Part shown: piece after piece, positions 1 through 7,046 of the stretch
Layout: the number at the start of each line of letters is the position of its first letter
Numbering within the stretch: position 1 is the first letter of the stretch
Assembly (NCBI GenBank): GCA_030832825.1
Contig: JAURIJ010000014.1
Coordinates: forward strand, 1-58,642
Origin: Gammaproteobacteria bacterium
GTDB taxonomy: Bacteria; Pseudomonadota; Gammaproteobacteria; Pseudomonadales; Pseudohongiellaceae
Reading direction: 5' to 3'
Length of the DNA: 58,642 bases
The notes under the pieces: generated by a model
The model's input: the letters and a program-made list of their open reading frames with translations, nothing else
Database searches by the model: none
Told to the model about the DNA's origin: nothing
Position numbers and translations under genes: made by a program

Positions 1-1
1 G

Positions 2-190
2 GAGATCGCTGCGCCGCACACGCTGGTGGTGATCGAGCAGCCAGACAGCGTGTGTCTGGAGCGCATCGCCAGGCGTCGCAGCGAACAGCCAGAGCGCGCG
101 GCGACAGACACCGTGGCGATGTTCGAGGCGGTGACACGCCTGTTTGTCGCGCCCACGCCGGACGAGGGGTTTGATTGCGTGTGGCAATGA
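2..190 (+). CDS. C-terminal fragment of a P-loop kinase-like protein
   Basis: The frame is open from the window edge to a TGA at 188-190 and gives 62 residues of a C-terminus; the start lies outside the window. The tail has an Arg-rich stretch (LERIARRRSEQPER) followed by MFEAV and a terminal PDEGFDCVW. This layout resembles the lid and C-terminus of small P-loop kinases and polynucleotide-kinase-like ATPases, which often end in an EGFD motif. That assignment is by resemblance only, because the Walker A region is not visible. Another P-loop kinase-like gene follows at 809. Confidence 0.45.
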   Translation, partial: EIAAPHTLVVIEQPDSVCLERIARRRSEQPERAATDTVAMFEAVTRLFVAPTPDEGFDCVWQ

Positions 191-223
191 CGCACTCATC
201 ATCAAGACTCTGCAGGAAAAACC

Positions 224-778
224 ATGGGCCTCCTGACCTTCTGTCTCAACCTCACCCTCGACGGCTGTGTCGACCACCAGGAAGGCATCGCCGACGACGA
301 GACGCACACCTTCTTCACGCGCCTCATGAGCGAGGCAGGCGCGATGCTCTGGGGGCGCGTCACCTACGAGATGATGGAGAGCCACTGGCCTGCCGTGGCG
401 CGCGGCGAGGTGGCGGCGCCACCGGTGCAGCGTGAGTGGGCCGTGATGCTCGAGGCCAAGCCGAAGTAGGTGGTGTCCTCCACGCGCCAGGAGTTTCCGT
501 GGACCAATAGCTTCAGAATCATGGTCGACTTGCGTGCCGGGGTGCAGCAACTCAAGGACGCCACGCCTGACGGTGTGCTTCTGGGCAGTGGCATGCTGGC
601 GGCGGCGCTGGACCGGCTCGACTTGATCGACGAGTACGTGTTCCTGCTGCACCCGCGCATTGCCGGTCATGGCCCGACGCTCTACCAGAGCGGGCTGCTC
701 GCCACGCGGCGGCTCGACCTGATCGCGACGCGGCCGATGGCCAATGGCGCCGTGGTGATGCACTATCGGCGGGCGTGA
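224..778 (+). pseudogene. DHFR/RibD C-terminal domain protein interrupted by one amber codon
   Basis: The frame from ATG 224 encodes a dihydrofolate reductase-like (RibD_C) protein of 184 codons, but a TAG at 467-469 interrupts it after codon 81 (AKPK-stop-VVSSTR). The same frame then runs on without any shift to TGA at 776-778. Both halves look intact: the N-terminus MGLLTFCLNLTLDG, the WGRVTYEMM helix, the VVSST strand and the GSGMLAAAL loop are family-typical. In relatives the interrupted position is usually Tyr (K-Y-VVS), so one base change from TAC or TAT would explain the stop. A GTG at 470 could restart translation of the second half. Either this is a fresh pseudogene or the product depends on readthrough. 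Confidence 0.75.
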
Positions 779-808
779 ACGCCACCCTCAACTCCATGGA
801 TCGGGCTC

Positions 809-1459
809 ATGACCATTCTATGCATCGAAGGCCCCAGCGCCGTGGGCAAGACCACCGTCTGCCGCGTGCTGGAAGCCGACCATGGCTTCGTGCGCATTGC
901 GGAGGTCAACGAGCATTTCGTGCGTGGCCCGCATGAAGCGCCGCTCTGGTATTTCGAGCGACAGGTGGAGCGCTGGCGCATGGCGCAGACCATTTCCTCG
1001 GCGGGTGGCGTCGCCTTGCTCGATGGCGACGCGCTGCAGCCGCTCTGGTACAACTGGATCTTCGCGCAGGACGCCGCGCAGTCGATGGCGGACACGCTGG
1101 TGTTCTACCGCGCGCACATGGAGCGCGGCACCCTGGGCCTGCCCGACAGGTATTTTGTGCTGATCAGTTCGGAAGACGCGCTGCGTGCGCGCAAGGCCGC
1201 GGACGCGAGTCGTACACGCAGGAATTTCGACAGGCATCTGCAGCTCATCGCGCCGCAGCTGGCGTACTTCAGCGCCATGCAGGACACGGCGCCCGACCGC
1301 GTGCGCTTGCTGCAGGCCGACGATGTGCGACAGACCGCCGACGCGATCGCGCGCGAGGCCGTGGCAGCGCCGCGTGATGAGTCGAGTGCCCGCGCGTTCG
1401 AGGCGATGGCGGCATTCGTGAGCGGAACGCACCCTTCCCCTTCCAGGAGGCTCCCATGA
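809..1459 (+). CDS. P-loop NTPase/kinase-like protein
   Basis: This is a 216-residue soluble protein with a Walker A motif close to the N-terminus (GPSAVGKTT, residues 8-16). The fold looks like a small nucleoside or thymidylate kinase, or a zeta-toxin-like kinase; I cannot fix the substrate. The segment ALLDGDALQPLWYNW may carry the acidic Walker B-like or base residue, and the Arg-rich stretch around residues 128-145 resembles a lid. The gene ends in ATGA overlap with the DUF4287 gene at 1456, so the two are probably co-translated. The start ATG is the first in frame and lies 30 bp after the interrupted DHFR-like gene. Confidence 0.6.
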   Translation: MTILCIEGPSAVGKTTVCRVLEADHGFVRIAEVNEHFVRGPHEAPLWYFERQVERWRMAQTISSAGGVALLDGDALQPLWYNWIFAQDAAQSMADTLVFYRAHMERGTLGLPDRYFVLISSEDALRARKAADASRTRRNFDRHLQLIAPQLAYFSAMQDTAPDRVRLLQADDVRQTADAIAREAVAAPRDESSARAFEAMAAFVSGTHPSPSRRLP

Positions 1460-1665
1460 GCGCAGAGGAAAAAGTCAAAGGCCCCGCGTCGTATTTTCCG
1501 TCCATCGAGAAGACCTACGGCCAGCCGATCGCCCATTGGATGCAGGTGTTGGCGGACGCCGGCCCGCTCAAGCACATGGAGCGGGTCAGCCTGCTGAAGT
1601 CTGAACACGCGCTGGGGCATGGTCACGCCAATGCGCTGGTGGCGTGGTTCAAGGCGCAGGGCTAG
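1456..1665 (+). CDS. DUF4287 domain protein
   Basis: This 69-residue protein has the compact DUF4287 layout: KGPASYFPSIEKTYGQPIAHW in the first half and LKSEHALGHGHANALVAW at the end, about the full domain length. The biochemical role of the family is unknown. AGGAGG sits 6 bases before the ATG, and the ATG overlaps the stop of the P-loop gene, which indicates translational coupling. The HGHAN segment is the most conserved piece. Confidence 0.8.
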   Translation: MSAEEKVKGPASYFPSIEKTYGQPIAHWMQVLADAGPLKHMERVSLLKSEHALGHGHANALVAWFKAQG

Positions 1666-1699
1666 GGTTGCTGTCACAGAGACAGTCAGGGGAAGTCGC

Positions 1700-2185
1700 A
1701 TGCGGGGTCCGCTGGGAGTGACAAGTGTATTGCTGGCGCTGTTTGCCTTCGCGGTGAGCGCGGACACCTGGGTGTGCCGCCGTCGGTCAGACACTATCCC
1801 TCGGCGACCGGAGACCATGTGTTCATTGTGGAACCGAACCTCATGCCCGGCGCTGATGGCGTAGTGCCAAAGGGGCGCCTAGTGACCGCATCCGGCGCAC
1901 TGGTGTGGGAGCGCACCCTGCCCAATGAGGTCGCGCCGGCCAGTGCGCTGGTGTCCTCGGACGCTCGTTTCGTCGTGACGTTCGACAATTGGGGCGCTCT
2001 GGGCCATGGCCCCCATGTCGTGGTCATCTACGATGCCGACGGGCAGCTGATTCGCAGCTTGTCCTTGAGCGACATCGCAGGTGCTCGCGCTCAAGGTGTT
2101 CGCGGAGGGTTCCGATATCCTCAGTAAGCAGCCGAAGTTCGACGTCGTCCGTGTGCGTCTGCAGGACGGCGCGGTGCTGCCCTGA
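1700..2185 (+). pseudogene. Frameshifted and internally shortened exported protein, unknown function
   Basis: ATG 1700 opens a clear signal peptide (MRGPLGVTSVLLALFAFAVSA) that runs into D-T-W-V and then leaves frame near 1772, where the bases read GTGTG; one extra TG explains the shift. The downstream frame (PPSVRHYPSATGDHVFIVEP and so on) continues to about 2070 with VWERTLPNEVAPAS and FVVTFDNWG. Near 2080 a third frame takes over (VLALKVFAEGSDI...RLQDGAVLP) up to TGA 2183-2185. A segment between the last two blocks seems to be missing. The parts look like one exported protein with a beta-rich body, now decayed; the family is not recognised. Confidence 0.6.
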
Positions 2186-2253
2186 TCCGCCGGAACTCGG
2201 CGGCTGGTGCGCCCTGCGCGGCCTCGGCGTGCTCTGAAGACAGGTTGCTTCGC

Positions 2254-2860
2254 CATGCAGATCAGCTTCACCAAACTCAATGAAGAGTCTCTCCGCCTGG
2301 AAGTCCAGCGCACTGACGGCTCGTCTGACGCCATCACCTTGAACAGTCGCAGCTTTCTTCGTCATGACTTCGCGCATCTTGCCGTGGAAGCCGAGCTGCC
2401 CATCGCGCTCGGGTACTGGGGTCAGGTGGCGGCGGGTGCCGCGCTCGGTGGCGATGCGTTTTCGGGCCAGGACATCGCACTGGCGGAAAAGCTGGCCGGG
2501 CCGGTGCAGACCCTGATGCGCACCGAGGCGCAGCCCGCCGCGAATCTGGCGCTGCTGCAGCGCGTGGTGCCGGCACTGGCCAGAGAGACACTAGCGCAGC
2601 GCATCCACGAGCACGCGCCTCGTCTGACCGGGCATTGGAAGGGCACGCCGTTTGGCAGTGCGATGAGGATTCGCTGGGGGGATCAGGACGAGCCTGACGT
2701 TTGCTTTTGCTGCGCTCAGATACCCAGGAGCACGAAGTCGATGGCAGCAATCACTTCCGACCTGTGTGGACTGAGGTCGCCTGCGGTCTCACCAAGGACG
2801 CTCCGGTCAATACCCGCGAGAGCCTGCGTCATCACGATGAATTTCTCGTTCTTGAATTGA
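2254..2860 (+). pseudogene. Unknown cytoplasmic protein with its 3' end replaced by the ccdB region
   Basis: From ATG 2254 about 145 residues look like a real protein (SRSFLRHDFAHLAVEAELP, ALGYWGQVAAGAALGG, GHWKGTPFGSAMRIRW), conserved in style with hypothetical proteins of gammaproteobacteria. After RW at about 2680 the frame enters the antisense of ccdB and continues as low-quality sequence to a stop at 2858-2860. I infer that arrival of the ccdAB module cut the original 3' end and that the present tail is accidental. No function is known. Confidence 0.5.
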
Positions 2861-3033
2861 ATCACCGGGTTGAGCCGCGAGATCGTGTGATTCCCCGCCA
2901 AACGATTTGGCATCAGGGGAATGACGACAGTGGTACGCAACTCGCTCAAGAGGTTGCTTTGGATATCCAGCAAGAACGGGTAAGTCCTTTGCGTTGCCTT
3001 GTCCGCATTCTTGTAGAGATGAAATTGCGACAT
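2716..3033 (-). CDS. ccdB: CcdB-type toxin (gyrase inhibitor family)
   Basis: The product has 105 residues, close to the 101 of F-plasmid CcdB. It has the family pattern: MSQFHLYKN start, PFLLDIQSNLL, the VVIPLMP strand, LNPVIQF and a C-terminus ending LLGI. CcdB poisons DNA gyrase through its C-terminal W-G-I. Here Gly-Ile is kept but the preceding residue is Leu, so gyrase poisoning cannot be assumed. The ATG overlaps the ccdA stop (ATGA at 3030-3033), which is normal coupling. The module is less GC-rich than its neighbours, consistent with transfer. Confidence 0.85.
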   Translation of the reverse strand: MSQFHLYKNADKATQRTYPFLLDIQSNLLSELRTTVVIPLMPNRLAGNHTISRLNPVIQFKNEKFIVMTQALAGIDRSVLGETAGDLSPHRSEVIAAIDFVLLGI

Positions 3034-3278
3034 CAGAACTTCCTCAGGCCATCGCTGAAGATCCCATGCTCCTCAACAAAGCTATTGTAGGCCTCAATTG
3101 CTTTGGCGTTCTCCGCTTTCCATTGCTTCGTTTGTTCCGCACGTAGCTGATCGGCGAGAGCCGCTTCCAGCGTTGCGGAAAGATTGATGTTCAGACTTCT
3201 GGCTTTTTCCAACAAGTCGCTGTTTACACTGACGTTGGTGGGCTTCTTGGGAGCATTGAGGTTGAAGACTTGATTCAT
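3033..3278 (-). CDS. ccdA: CcdA-type antitoxin
   Basis: This 81-residue protein has an N-terminal ribbon-helix-helix DNA-binding region (NVSVNSDLLEKARSLNINLSATLEAAL) and a C-terminal toxin-binding tail (WKAENAKAIEAYNSFVEEHG ... SDGLRKF), the standard CcdA order. The W-x-x-E-N-x-x-A-I pattern is diagnostic. The ATG at 3278 is chosen because GGAGG precedes it and the family begins near this point. It lies directly downstream of a palindrome (3299-3319), its likely autoregulatory operator, and overlaps ccdB. Confidence 0.87.
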   Translation of the reverse strand: MNQVFNLNAPKKPTNVSVNSDLLEKARSLNINLSATLEAALADQLRAEQTKQWKAENAKAIEAYNSFVEEHGIFSDGLRKF

Positions 3279-3298
3279 GTGGTTGCCTCCGATGACAT

Positions 3299-3335
3299 AT
3301 GCGCATACGTTATGCGCATGAGGGAGGTGTTGCAA
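3299..3335 (-). promoter_or_regulatory. ccdAB promoter and palindromic operator
   Basis: ATGCGCATA (3299-3307) and TATGCGCAT (3311-3319) form a perfect 9+9 bp inverted repeat around CGT, 21 bp upstream of ccdA. On the minus strand TTGCAA (3330-3335) could serve as -35, with a weak -10 inside the palindrome. RHH antitoxins such as CcdA repress from palindromes that overlap the -10, so this is the expected operator. Confidence 0.65.
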
Positions 3336-3394
3336 GTTCTGCTGCAATCCTGAGTGGTTTCGTGATCTGGACATCATTCAACTCCCAACTGTAG

Positions 3395-3449
3395 TGTCCG
3401 ACCCATGTCGCCACGCTGTCGTGCCTGTGTCGTGCCCGTGTCGTGGCGG
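3395..3449 (+). promoter_or_regulatory. Five TGTC boxes phased at 11 bp upstream of an XRE regulator
   Basis: TGTC begins at 3395, 3406, 3417, 3428 and 3439, each exactly 11 bp after the last. The three downstream units are the most alike (TGTCGTGCCTG, TGTCGTGCCCG, TGTCGTGGCGG). The array ends 49 bp before the ATG of the XRE-2TM gene. One-turn phasing puts every box on the same face of the helix, which suggests cooperative binding, probably by the regulator encoded next to it. That function is inferred. Confidence 0.5.
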
Positions 3450-3498
3450 CTGACGGGAGCCCGTGCCACGCTCTGTCCCGTGCTTTCAAGGAGTCCTC

Positions 3499-3966
3499 AT
3501 GAACATTCAGAAATGGCGTTTGCAACGTGGCTGGTCCCAGCAACAACTCGCAGAGCTGAGCGGGCTCAGTGCCCGCACCATCCAGCGCATCGAGAATGGC
3601 CAGCCGGCCAGTGCGGAATCCCTGAAATCACTGGCGTCGGTCTTCGAGATCGACTTCGCATCCCTCAACAGTGAGCAGGAATCCATGGACACGACACACA
3701 CTCCCGAAGACGAGCGTCTGGCTCTCGCGCATGTGCGCAGGTTGCGACGCTTCTACATTCATCTGGCGCAATACCTTCTGGCCATTCCGCTGCTGATGAT
3801 CATCAATCTGGTCACCTATGCAGACGTGCTCTGGTTCATCTGGCCGGCCCTGGGCTGGGGCATCGGCATCCTCACGCATGCGGCTGCCGTGTTCGAGTAC
3901 TACCCCTTCTTCGGCGCGCAGTGGGAACGCCGGCAGGTGGAGAAGCGGCTGGGGCGGCCGTTGTAG
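3499..3966 (+). CDS. XRE-family regulator with C-terminal 2TM domain
   Basis: The 155-residue protein has an N-terminal Cro/CI-type HTH (residues about 3-55: WRLQRGWSQQQLAELSGLSA, TIQRIENG, ESLKSLASVFEI) and a C-terminal 2TM domain (residues about 85-150) with two membrane helices (IHLAQYLLAIPLLMIINLVTY and VLWFIWPALGWGIGILTHAA). The product is probably a membrane-tethered DNA-binding protein. The ATG at 3499 is chosen because AAGGAG lies 9 bases upstream. The phased TGTC array upstream is the obvious candidate target. The domain pairing is known in other bacteria, but signals and targets are not established. Confidence 0.85.
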   Translation: MNIQKWRLQRGWSQQQLAELSGLSARTIQRIENGQPASAESLKSLASVFEIDFASLNSEQESMDTTHTPEDERLALAHVRRLRRFYIHLAQYLLAIPLLMIINLVTYADVLWFIWPALGWGIGILTHAAAVFEYYPFFGAQWERRQVEKRLGRPL

Positions 3967-3996
3967 CGCCCGCGCAGGAATCGTGACAATGCCTTT

Positions 3997-4016
3997 TGTC
4001 GCGCTCCGGCGCGACA
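3997..4016. terminator. Hairpin between convergent XRE and vapC genes
   Basis: TGTCGCGC (3997-4004), loop TCCG, GCGCGACA (4009-4016) form a perfect 8-bp stem between the stop of the XRE gene (3966) and the stop of vapC (4023). TTTT precedes the stem on the + strand, which would read as a purine run followed by no clear U-tract on +, but as A/U-rich flank on the minus strand. It may be a bidirectional terminator. Confidence 0.45.
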
Positions 4017-4022
4017 GAGGGC

Positions 4023-4412
4023 TCACACGGCGATCAAGTTCAGATGGTCGACAAAGGGCTGAAAGTCCTTGTCGGAAAACAGCAAGGGAATGGCGTTGGC
4101 AATGCAGTAGGTGGCGATGATGACGTCTGCCGTCTTGCGTATGGTGATGCCTTTCTTGCGCAGCTTGCGGAAGTTCTCTGCGCTCCTGATGGCGTTTTCC
4201 TTGCCAAGCAGATCCACCACCAGCAGCCTGTTCAAGAGCGAGAGCGCAGTCTTGTAGTCCTTGTCTTCGCGGAATCCCTGCAGGACCTCCGTCATCACCA
4301 GATCGCCAATCATCACCGGTCGCATGCCAAGCGCGCGATCAAGTAGGTCGACTTGAGGGGTGTCATGACCCAGAAAGAAGTCAATCCACACACTGGAGTC
4401 GACCATGATCAT
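4023..4412 (-). CDS. vapC: VapC-type PIN-domain toxin
   Basis: This is a 129-residue PIN-domain ribonuclease. The four acidic residues expected for Mg binding are visible: D5 (MVDSSVWID), E42 (MTEVLQGF), D96 (TADVIIATYC) and D114 (FSDKDFQPF). The length and the order fit VapC toxins, which cleave tRNA or rRNA and are held inactive by the partner antitoxin. The ATG lies in an ATGA overlap with the stop of vapB (4409-4412). A second Met (residue 3) is also possible as start. Confidence 0.88.
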   Translation of the reverse strand: MIMVDSSVWIDFFLGHDTPQVDLLDRALGMRPVMIGDLVMTEVLQGFREDKDYKTALSLLNRLLVVDLLGKENAIRSAENFRKLRKKGITIRKTADVIIATYCIANAIPLLFSDKDFQPFVDHLNLIAV

Positions 4413-4603
4413 GAGGCGCTTCTCATGTCGTCCAGGTTGCCTTCCCAGGAAAGCTTGCCGCGAAATTGTCGTATCTCAGCCTGGTCATGCAGCGCAAGCA
4501 GTGTCTTCAAGGCCAGCTCGACAGCATCTTTCTTCGTCTTGAGCCCGGTGGCCTTCAGGGTGTCGTTCATGAGCTTGTCGTCGATCTCGATGTTCGTGCG
4601 CAT
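4409..4603 (-). CDS. vapB: VapB-type antitoxin
   Basis: The 64-residue product MRTNIEIDDKLMNDTLKATG begins with the ribbon-helix-helix signature of VapB (type II, DUF2191-like) and ends in a short acidic tail that would wrap the toxin. ATG 4603 is chosen because the conserved MRTNIEID start lies there. An upstream extension would run across the operator and promoter. The gene is coupled to vapC and follows a well-formed promoter. Confidence 0.85.
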   Translation of the reverse strand: MRTNIEIDDKLMNDTLKATGLKTKKDAVELALKTLLALHDQAEIRQFRGKLSWEGNLDDMRSAS

Positions 4604-4633
4604 GGGTTTTCGCCCCCTTGTGTGAAACTGGCC

Positions 4634-4672
4634 ATGTGTATGGTTTATAGCATTCATACACATTTCTGGCAA
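4634..4672 (-). promoter_or_regulatory. vapBC promoter with inverted-repeat operator
   Basis: On the minus strand TTGCCA (4667-4672) and TATAAA (4644-4649) are separated by 17 bp, a good sigma70 promoter. ATGTGTATG (4634-4642) and CATACACAT (4655-4663) form a perfect 9+9 bp inverted repeat with a 12-bp spacer that brackets the -10. A VapBC complex bound here would occlude the promoter, as is usual for this family. Confidence 0.72.
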
Positions 4673-4835
4673 AGCCACCCGCCGATTGAATCGCTGCACC
4701 TTCCACTGGCAAAACCCTGACGCATCGCCTCGTCAGCACGTTGCACTGGCGCCGAGGCATCGAAGCAGCCATCCTTGCCCACGTAGCCGCCCGTCTCGTG
4801 GCGTTTGTATTGTTGGGTTGACCCCAAGGATTCCC

Positions 4836-5330
4836 ATGAACATCACCTCCGTGCTCGTCCCCACCTACACCCAGATGCTCGACGCCCTTTCCAGCTGGCT
4901 CAAGCTGGCGCAGAAGCAATTGCCTGAGGCCGAGGCGCAGGCCCTGCTCTCGGCGCGGCTGGCGCCCGACATGTTTCCGCTGGCCACGCAGATGCTGGAA
5001 GAGTGTCGCCACGCCGGCGAGAAGCCGGGCACGTTGGACGATGCCTATGACCGGATCGATGACACGATCGGGATGCTGGGTTTGTTGCCGGGGAACGGGC
5101 TGGATCTGCATGCGGGCGAGCCGCTGGCGCATGAGCTGCCCAACGGCATGATCTTCGATCTTTACGCGGAGCAGTACGCGCGGGACTGGTCACTGCCCCA
5201 GTTCTACTTTCACGGGGTGACGGCCTACGCGATCCTGCGCAGCCACCATGTGCAGATCGGCAAGAAGGACTACGTGGCACACATGTTCCCCTACCTGCGC
5301 GAAGGCCATCAGCCGCCAGGCCATGCCTGA
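4836..5330 (+). CDS. DUF1993 family protein
   Basis: The 164-residue protein matches the DUF1993 pattern: a start with VPTYTQMLDALSSWLKLA, LLSARLAPDMFPLATQ in the middle and a C-terminal FYFHGVTAYAILRSHHVQIGKKDY. The fold is related to DinB-like four-helix bundles; no reaction is established. The ATG at 4836 has AAGGA 7 bases upstream and begins at the domain edge. The 200 bp before it hold only the vapBC promoter and no recognisable gene. Confidence 0.85.
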   Translation: MNITSVLVPTYTQMLDALSSWLKLAQKQLPEAEAQALLSARLAPDMFPLATQMLEECRHAGEKPGTLDDAYDRIDDTIGMLGLLPGNGLDLHAGEPLAHELPNGMIFDLYAEQYARDWSLPQFYFHGVTAYAILRSHHVQIGKKDYVAHMFPYLREGHQPPGHA

Positions 5331-5357
5331 CAGCGATGGCCTGCGGCCGCGGGGCGC

Positions 5358-7034
5358 TCAGCGCTCCACGGCGTAGGTGAGGTAGCCGGTGAACATCTCC
5401 TGCCCGGGGCCGAAGCCGCCCTCGACTGCCTCGCGCGGGTTCGGGTTGAACGGGTTGGAGAGCGAGTTGTCGAAGGCGCCTGTGACGTTCACCACCGTGC
5501 CGGGTGTCACCTCACGCGGGGTGCCCAGCCAGTATTGCGGCTGCCAGCCATAGTTGTAGGCGGGCACGCTCAGCAGCGTCTCGCCCTTGCCCTGATCTGT
5601 GCCCAGCTCGAAGCGCATGTGCTTGCCGCGTTGATTCATGCGCGGCCGCACGGCCAGCAGCGTGGCGTTCTCCTCGAAGGTGTAGCTGGCCTGCAGCGGC
5701 TGCTCGTGCGCATTCGGTGCCAGCGCCACGCTGGCCGACACGGGGCGTGTCACGATCTCGCGCGCCGGGGCCTCGTCGTGGAAGTACAGCCCGATGATGG
5801 TGGTGTCTTCCAGCACGCGGCCGTGGCTGTAGTAGTGAAACATCAGGGCCAGTTTGTGACCGGCGGGGATCAGCACACCGGCGTCGTCGGGGAACACGGT
5901 GGCCGGGTTCTCGCCGGGCACGAAGCTGCCCAGGAAGCGACGCTCGGAGGTCGGGGCCTCGCGTTCGACATCCCAGAAATCACTGTCGGCGGGCACGATG
6001 AACGCGGACAGATTGTGGATCACGCGTTCCTCGCCCGGGTCCACCTGGAAGGCGCGCAACCAGCGGTCTTCGCTGAAGGGCAGCGTGGCCTCGGTGTACA
6101 TGTAGTCCAGGATGCCCACGGCCGGAATCACATTGGTGGGCGTGGTGAGCACGAAGTCAGGCTCGCCCAGCTGCCAGTCGAAAGTCTTCTGCGTGGGGAT
6201 CTGCTCCAGCGGGTCTTCTGCGCCCTCGCCACGCGGTGCGCCGGCCTGCATCCAGTGCAGGATCTTCGCGCGCTTCTCGGCCGAAAGGGCCAGTGCACTG
6301 GGCGTGTCGCCGTGCACCGGGTCGACCTGCATCGGCGGCATGCGCTTGTTCATGATCACTTCCTTCACCATCGCGCTCCAGCCCACCAGAGAGTAATAGC
6401 CGGTGAACGGGAACGGTCCGGCGCCATCTTCGCGATGGCAGATGGCGCAGTGCTCCACAATGATCGGGGCCACTTCGGTGGAATAGTCGGGCACCGGCGT
6501 GCTGCTGCTGGCATAGGCGATGTCACACCCGTGCAGCTCGCTCTGCAAGGTGTCGGCAGGGTGGGCCTCGAGGAGGGTGCCGAGGGTCTGCTCCAGCGCC
6601 GCGCCGGCTGCGCCCCGGTAATGCAGCTGCAGGCGTTCGGGGTTGAACACCAGCACTTCGCCGGCCTGGCGCACGTTCAGGTTCTCGGCCACCAGCTTGA
6701 GTTCGTCGGCCAGCACGGGAAAGCCGAGCTTTTCGGCATGGGCGCTGGCGCGGTCCATGGTGTTGACGTCCAAGGCGAGGAATTCCACCGCATCGCCGTG
6801 CTCTGCCTTCAGGCTGGCCAGGCTCTGCGCGGCCTCGCGGGCGGCGGGGCAATTGCTGTCATAGGCCAGCAGCACCACGGCGTCGCGGTGCTGGTAACGG
6901 CTGAGCTGGTGGAACACGCCCTCTTCGTCCAGCAGCGCGAAATCACCCACGCGCTCGGGGGCGGCCAGGCTCGGCAGGCTGCTCAGGCCGGCGCAGACGG
7001 CGACACAGAGCGTGCTCAGGAAACGGCGAGTCAT
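5358..7034 (-). CDS. Exported redoxin / c-type haem / copper-monooxygenase-like fusion
   Basis: A 558-residue exported protein with signal peptide 1-25. Residues about 28-160 form a peroxiredoxin/thioredoxin-like domain with one candidate Cys (C62 in DSNCPAAR). A c-type haem site CAICH (C196, C199, H200) follows, with the GAGPFPF and RMPPMQVDP segments typical of these proteins. Residues about 285-555 match the copper type II ascorbate-dependent monooxygenase (PHM-like) domain, including FDNSLSNPFNPNP. Compared with my memory of the family, the usual His-His is H340-N341 and the His-x-His before RGK is R465-M466-N467; H400 and M547 remain. Periplasmic electron transfer or sensing seems more likely than hydroxylation. 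It is 12 bp downstream of the 7047 gene and probably co-transcribed. Confidence 0.72.
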   Translation of the reverse strand: MTRRFLSTLCVAVCAGLSSLPSLAAPERVGDFALLDEEGVFHQLSRYQHRDAVVLLAYDSNCPAAREAAQSLASLKAEHGDAVEFLALDVNTMDRASAHAEKLGFPVLADELKLVAENLNVRQAGEVLVFNPERLQLHYRGAAGAALEQTLGTLLEAHPADTLQSELHGCDIAYASSSTPVPDYSTEVAPIIVEHCAICHREDGAGPFPFTGYYSLVGWSAMVKEVIMNKRMPPMQVDPVHGDTPSALALSAEKRAKILHWMQAGAPRGEGAEDPLEQIPTQKTFDWQLGEPDFVLTTPTNVIPAVGILDYMYTEATLPFSEDRWLRAFQVDPGEERVIHNLSAFIVPADSDFWDVEREAPTSERRFLGSFVPGENPATVFPDDAGVLIPAGHKLALMFHYYSHGRVLEDTTIIGLYFHDEAPAREIVTRPVSASVALAPNAHEQPLQASYTFEENATLLAVRPRMNQRGKHMRFELGTDQGKGETLLSVPAYNYGWQPQYWLGTPREVTPGTVVNVTGAFDNSLSNPFNPNPREAVEGGFGPGQEMFTGYLTYAVER

Positions 7035-7046
7035 GATGGCGGGCTC

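Noticed and set aside
4680..4835. Minus-strand coding remnant upstream of the DUF1993 gene
   Set aside because: A short coherent-looking frame (YKRHETGGYVGKDG) exists but has no start and no family match I can defend.
1..5330. Integron cassette array
   Set aside because: Genes lie on both strands, and I saw no recurring attC-like repeats between them and no integrase gene.
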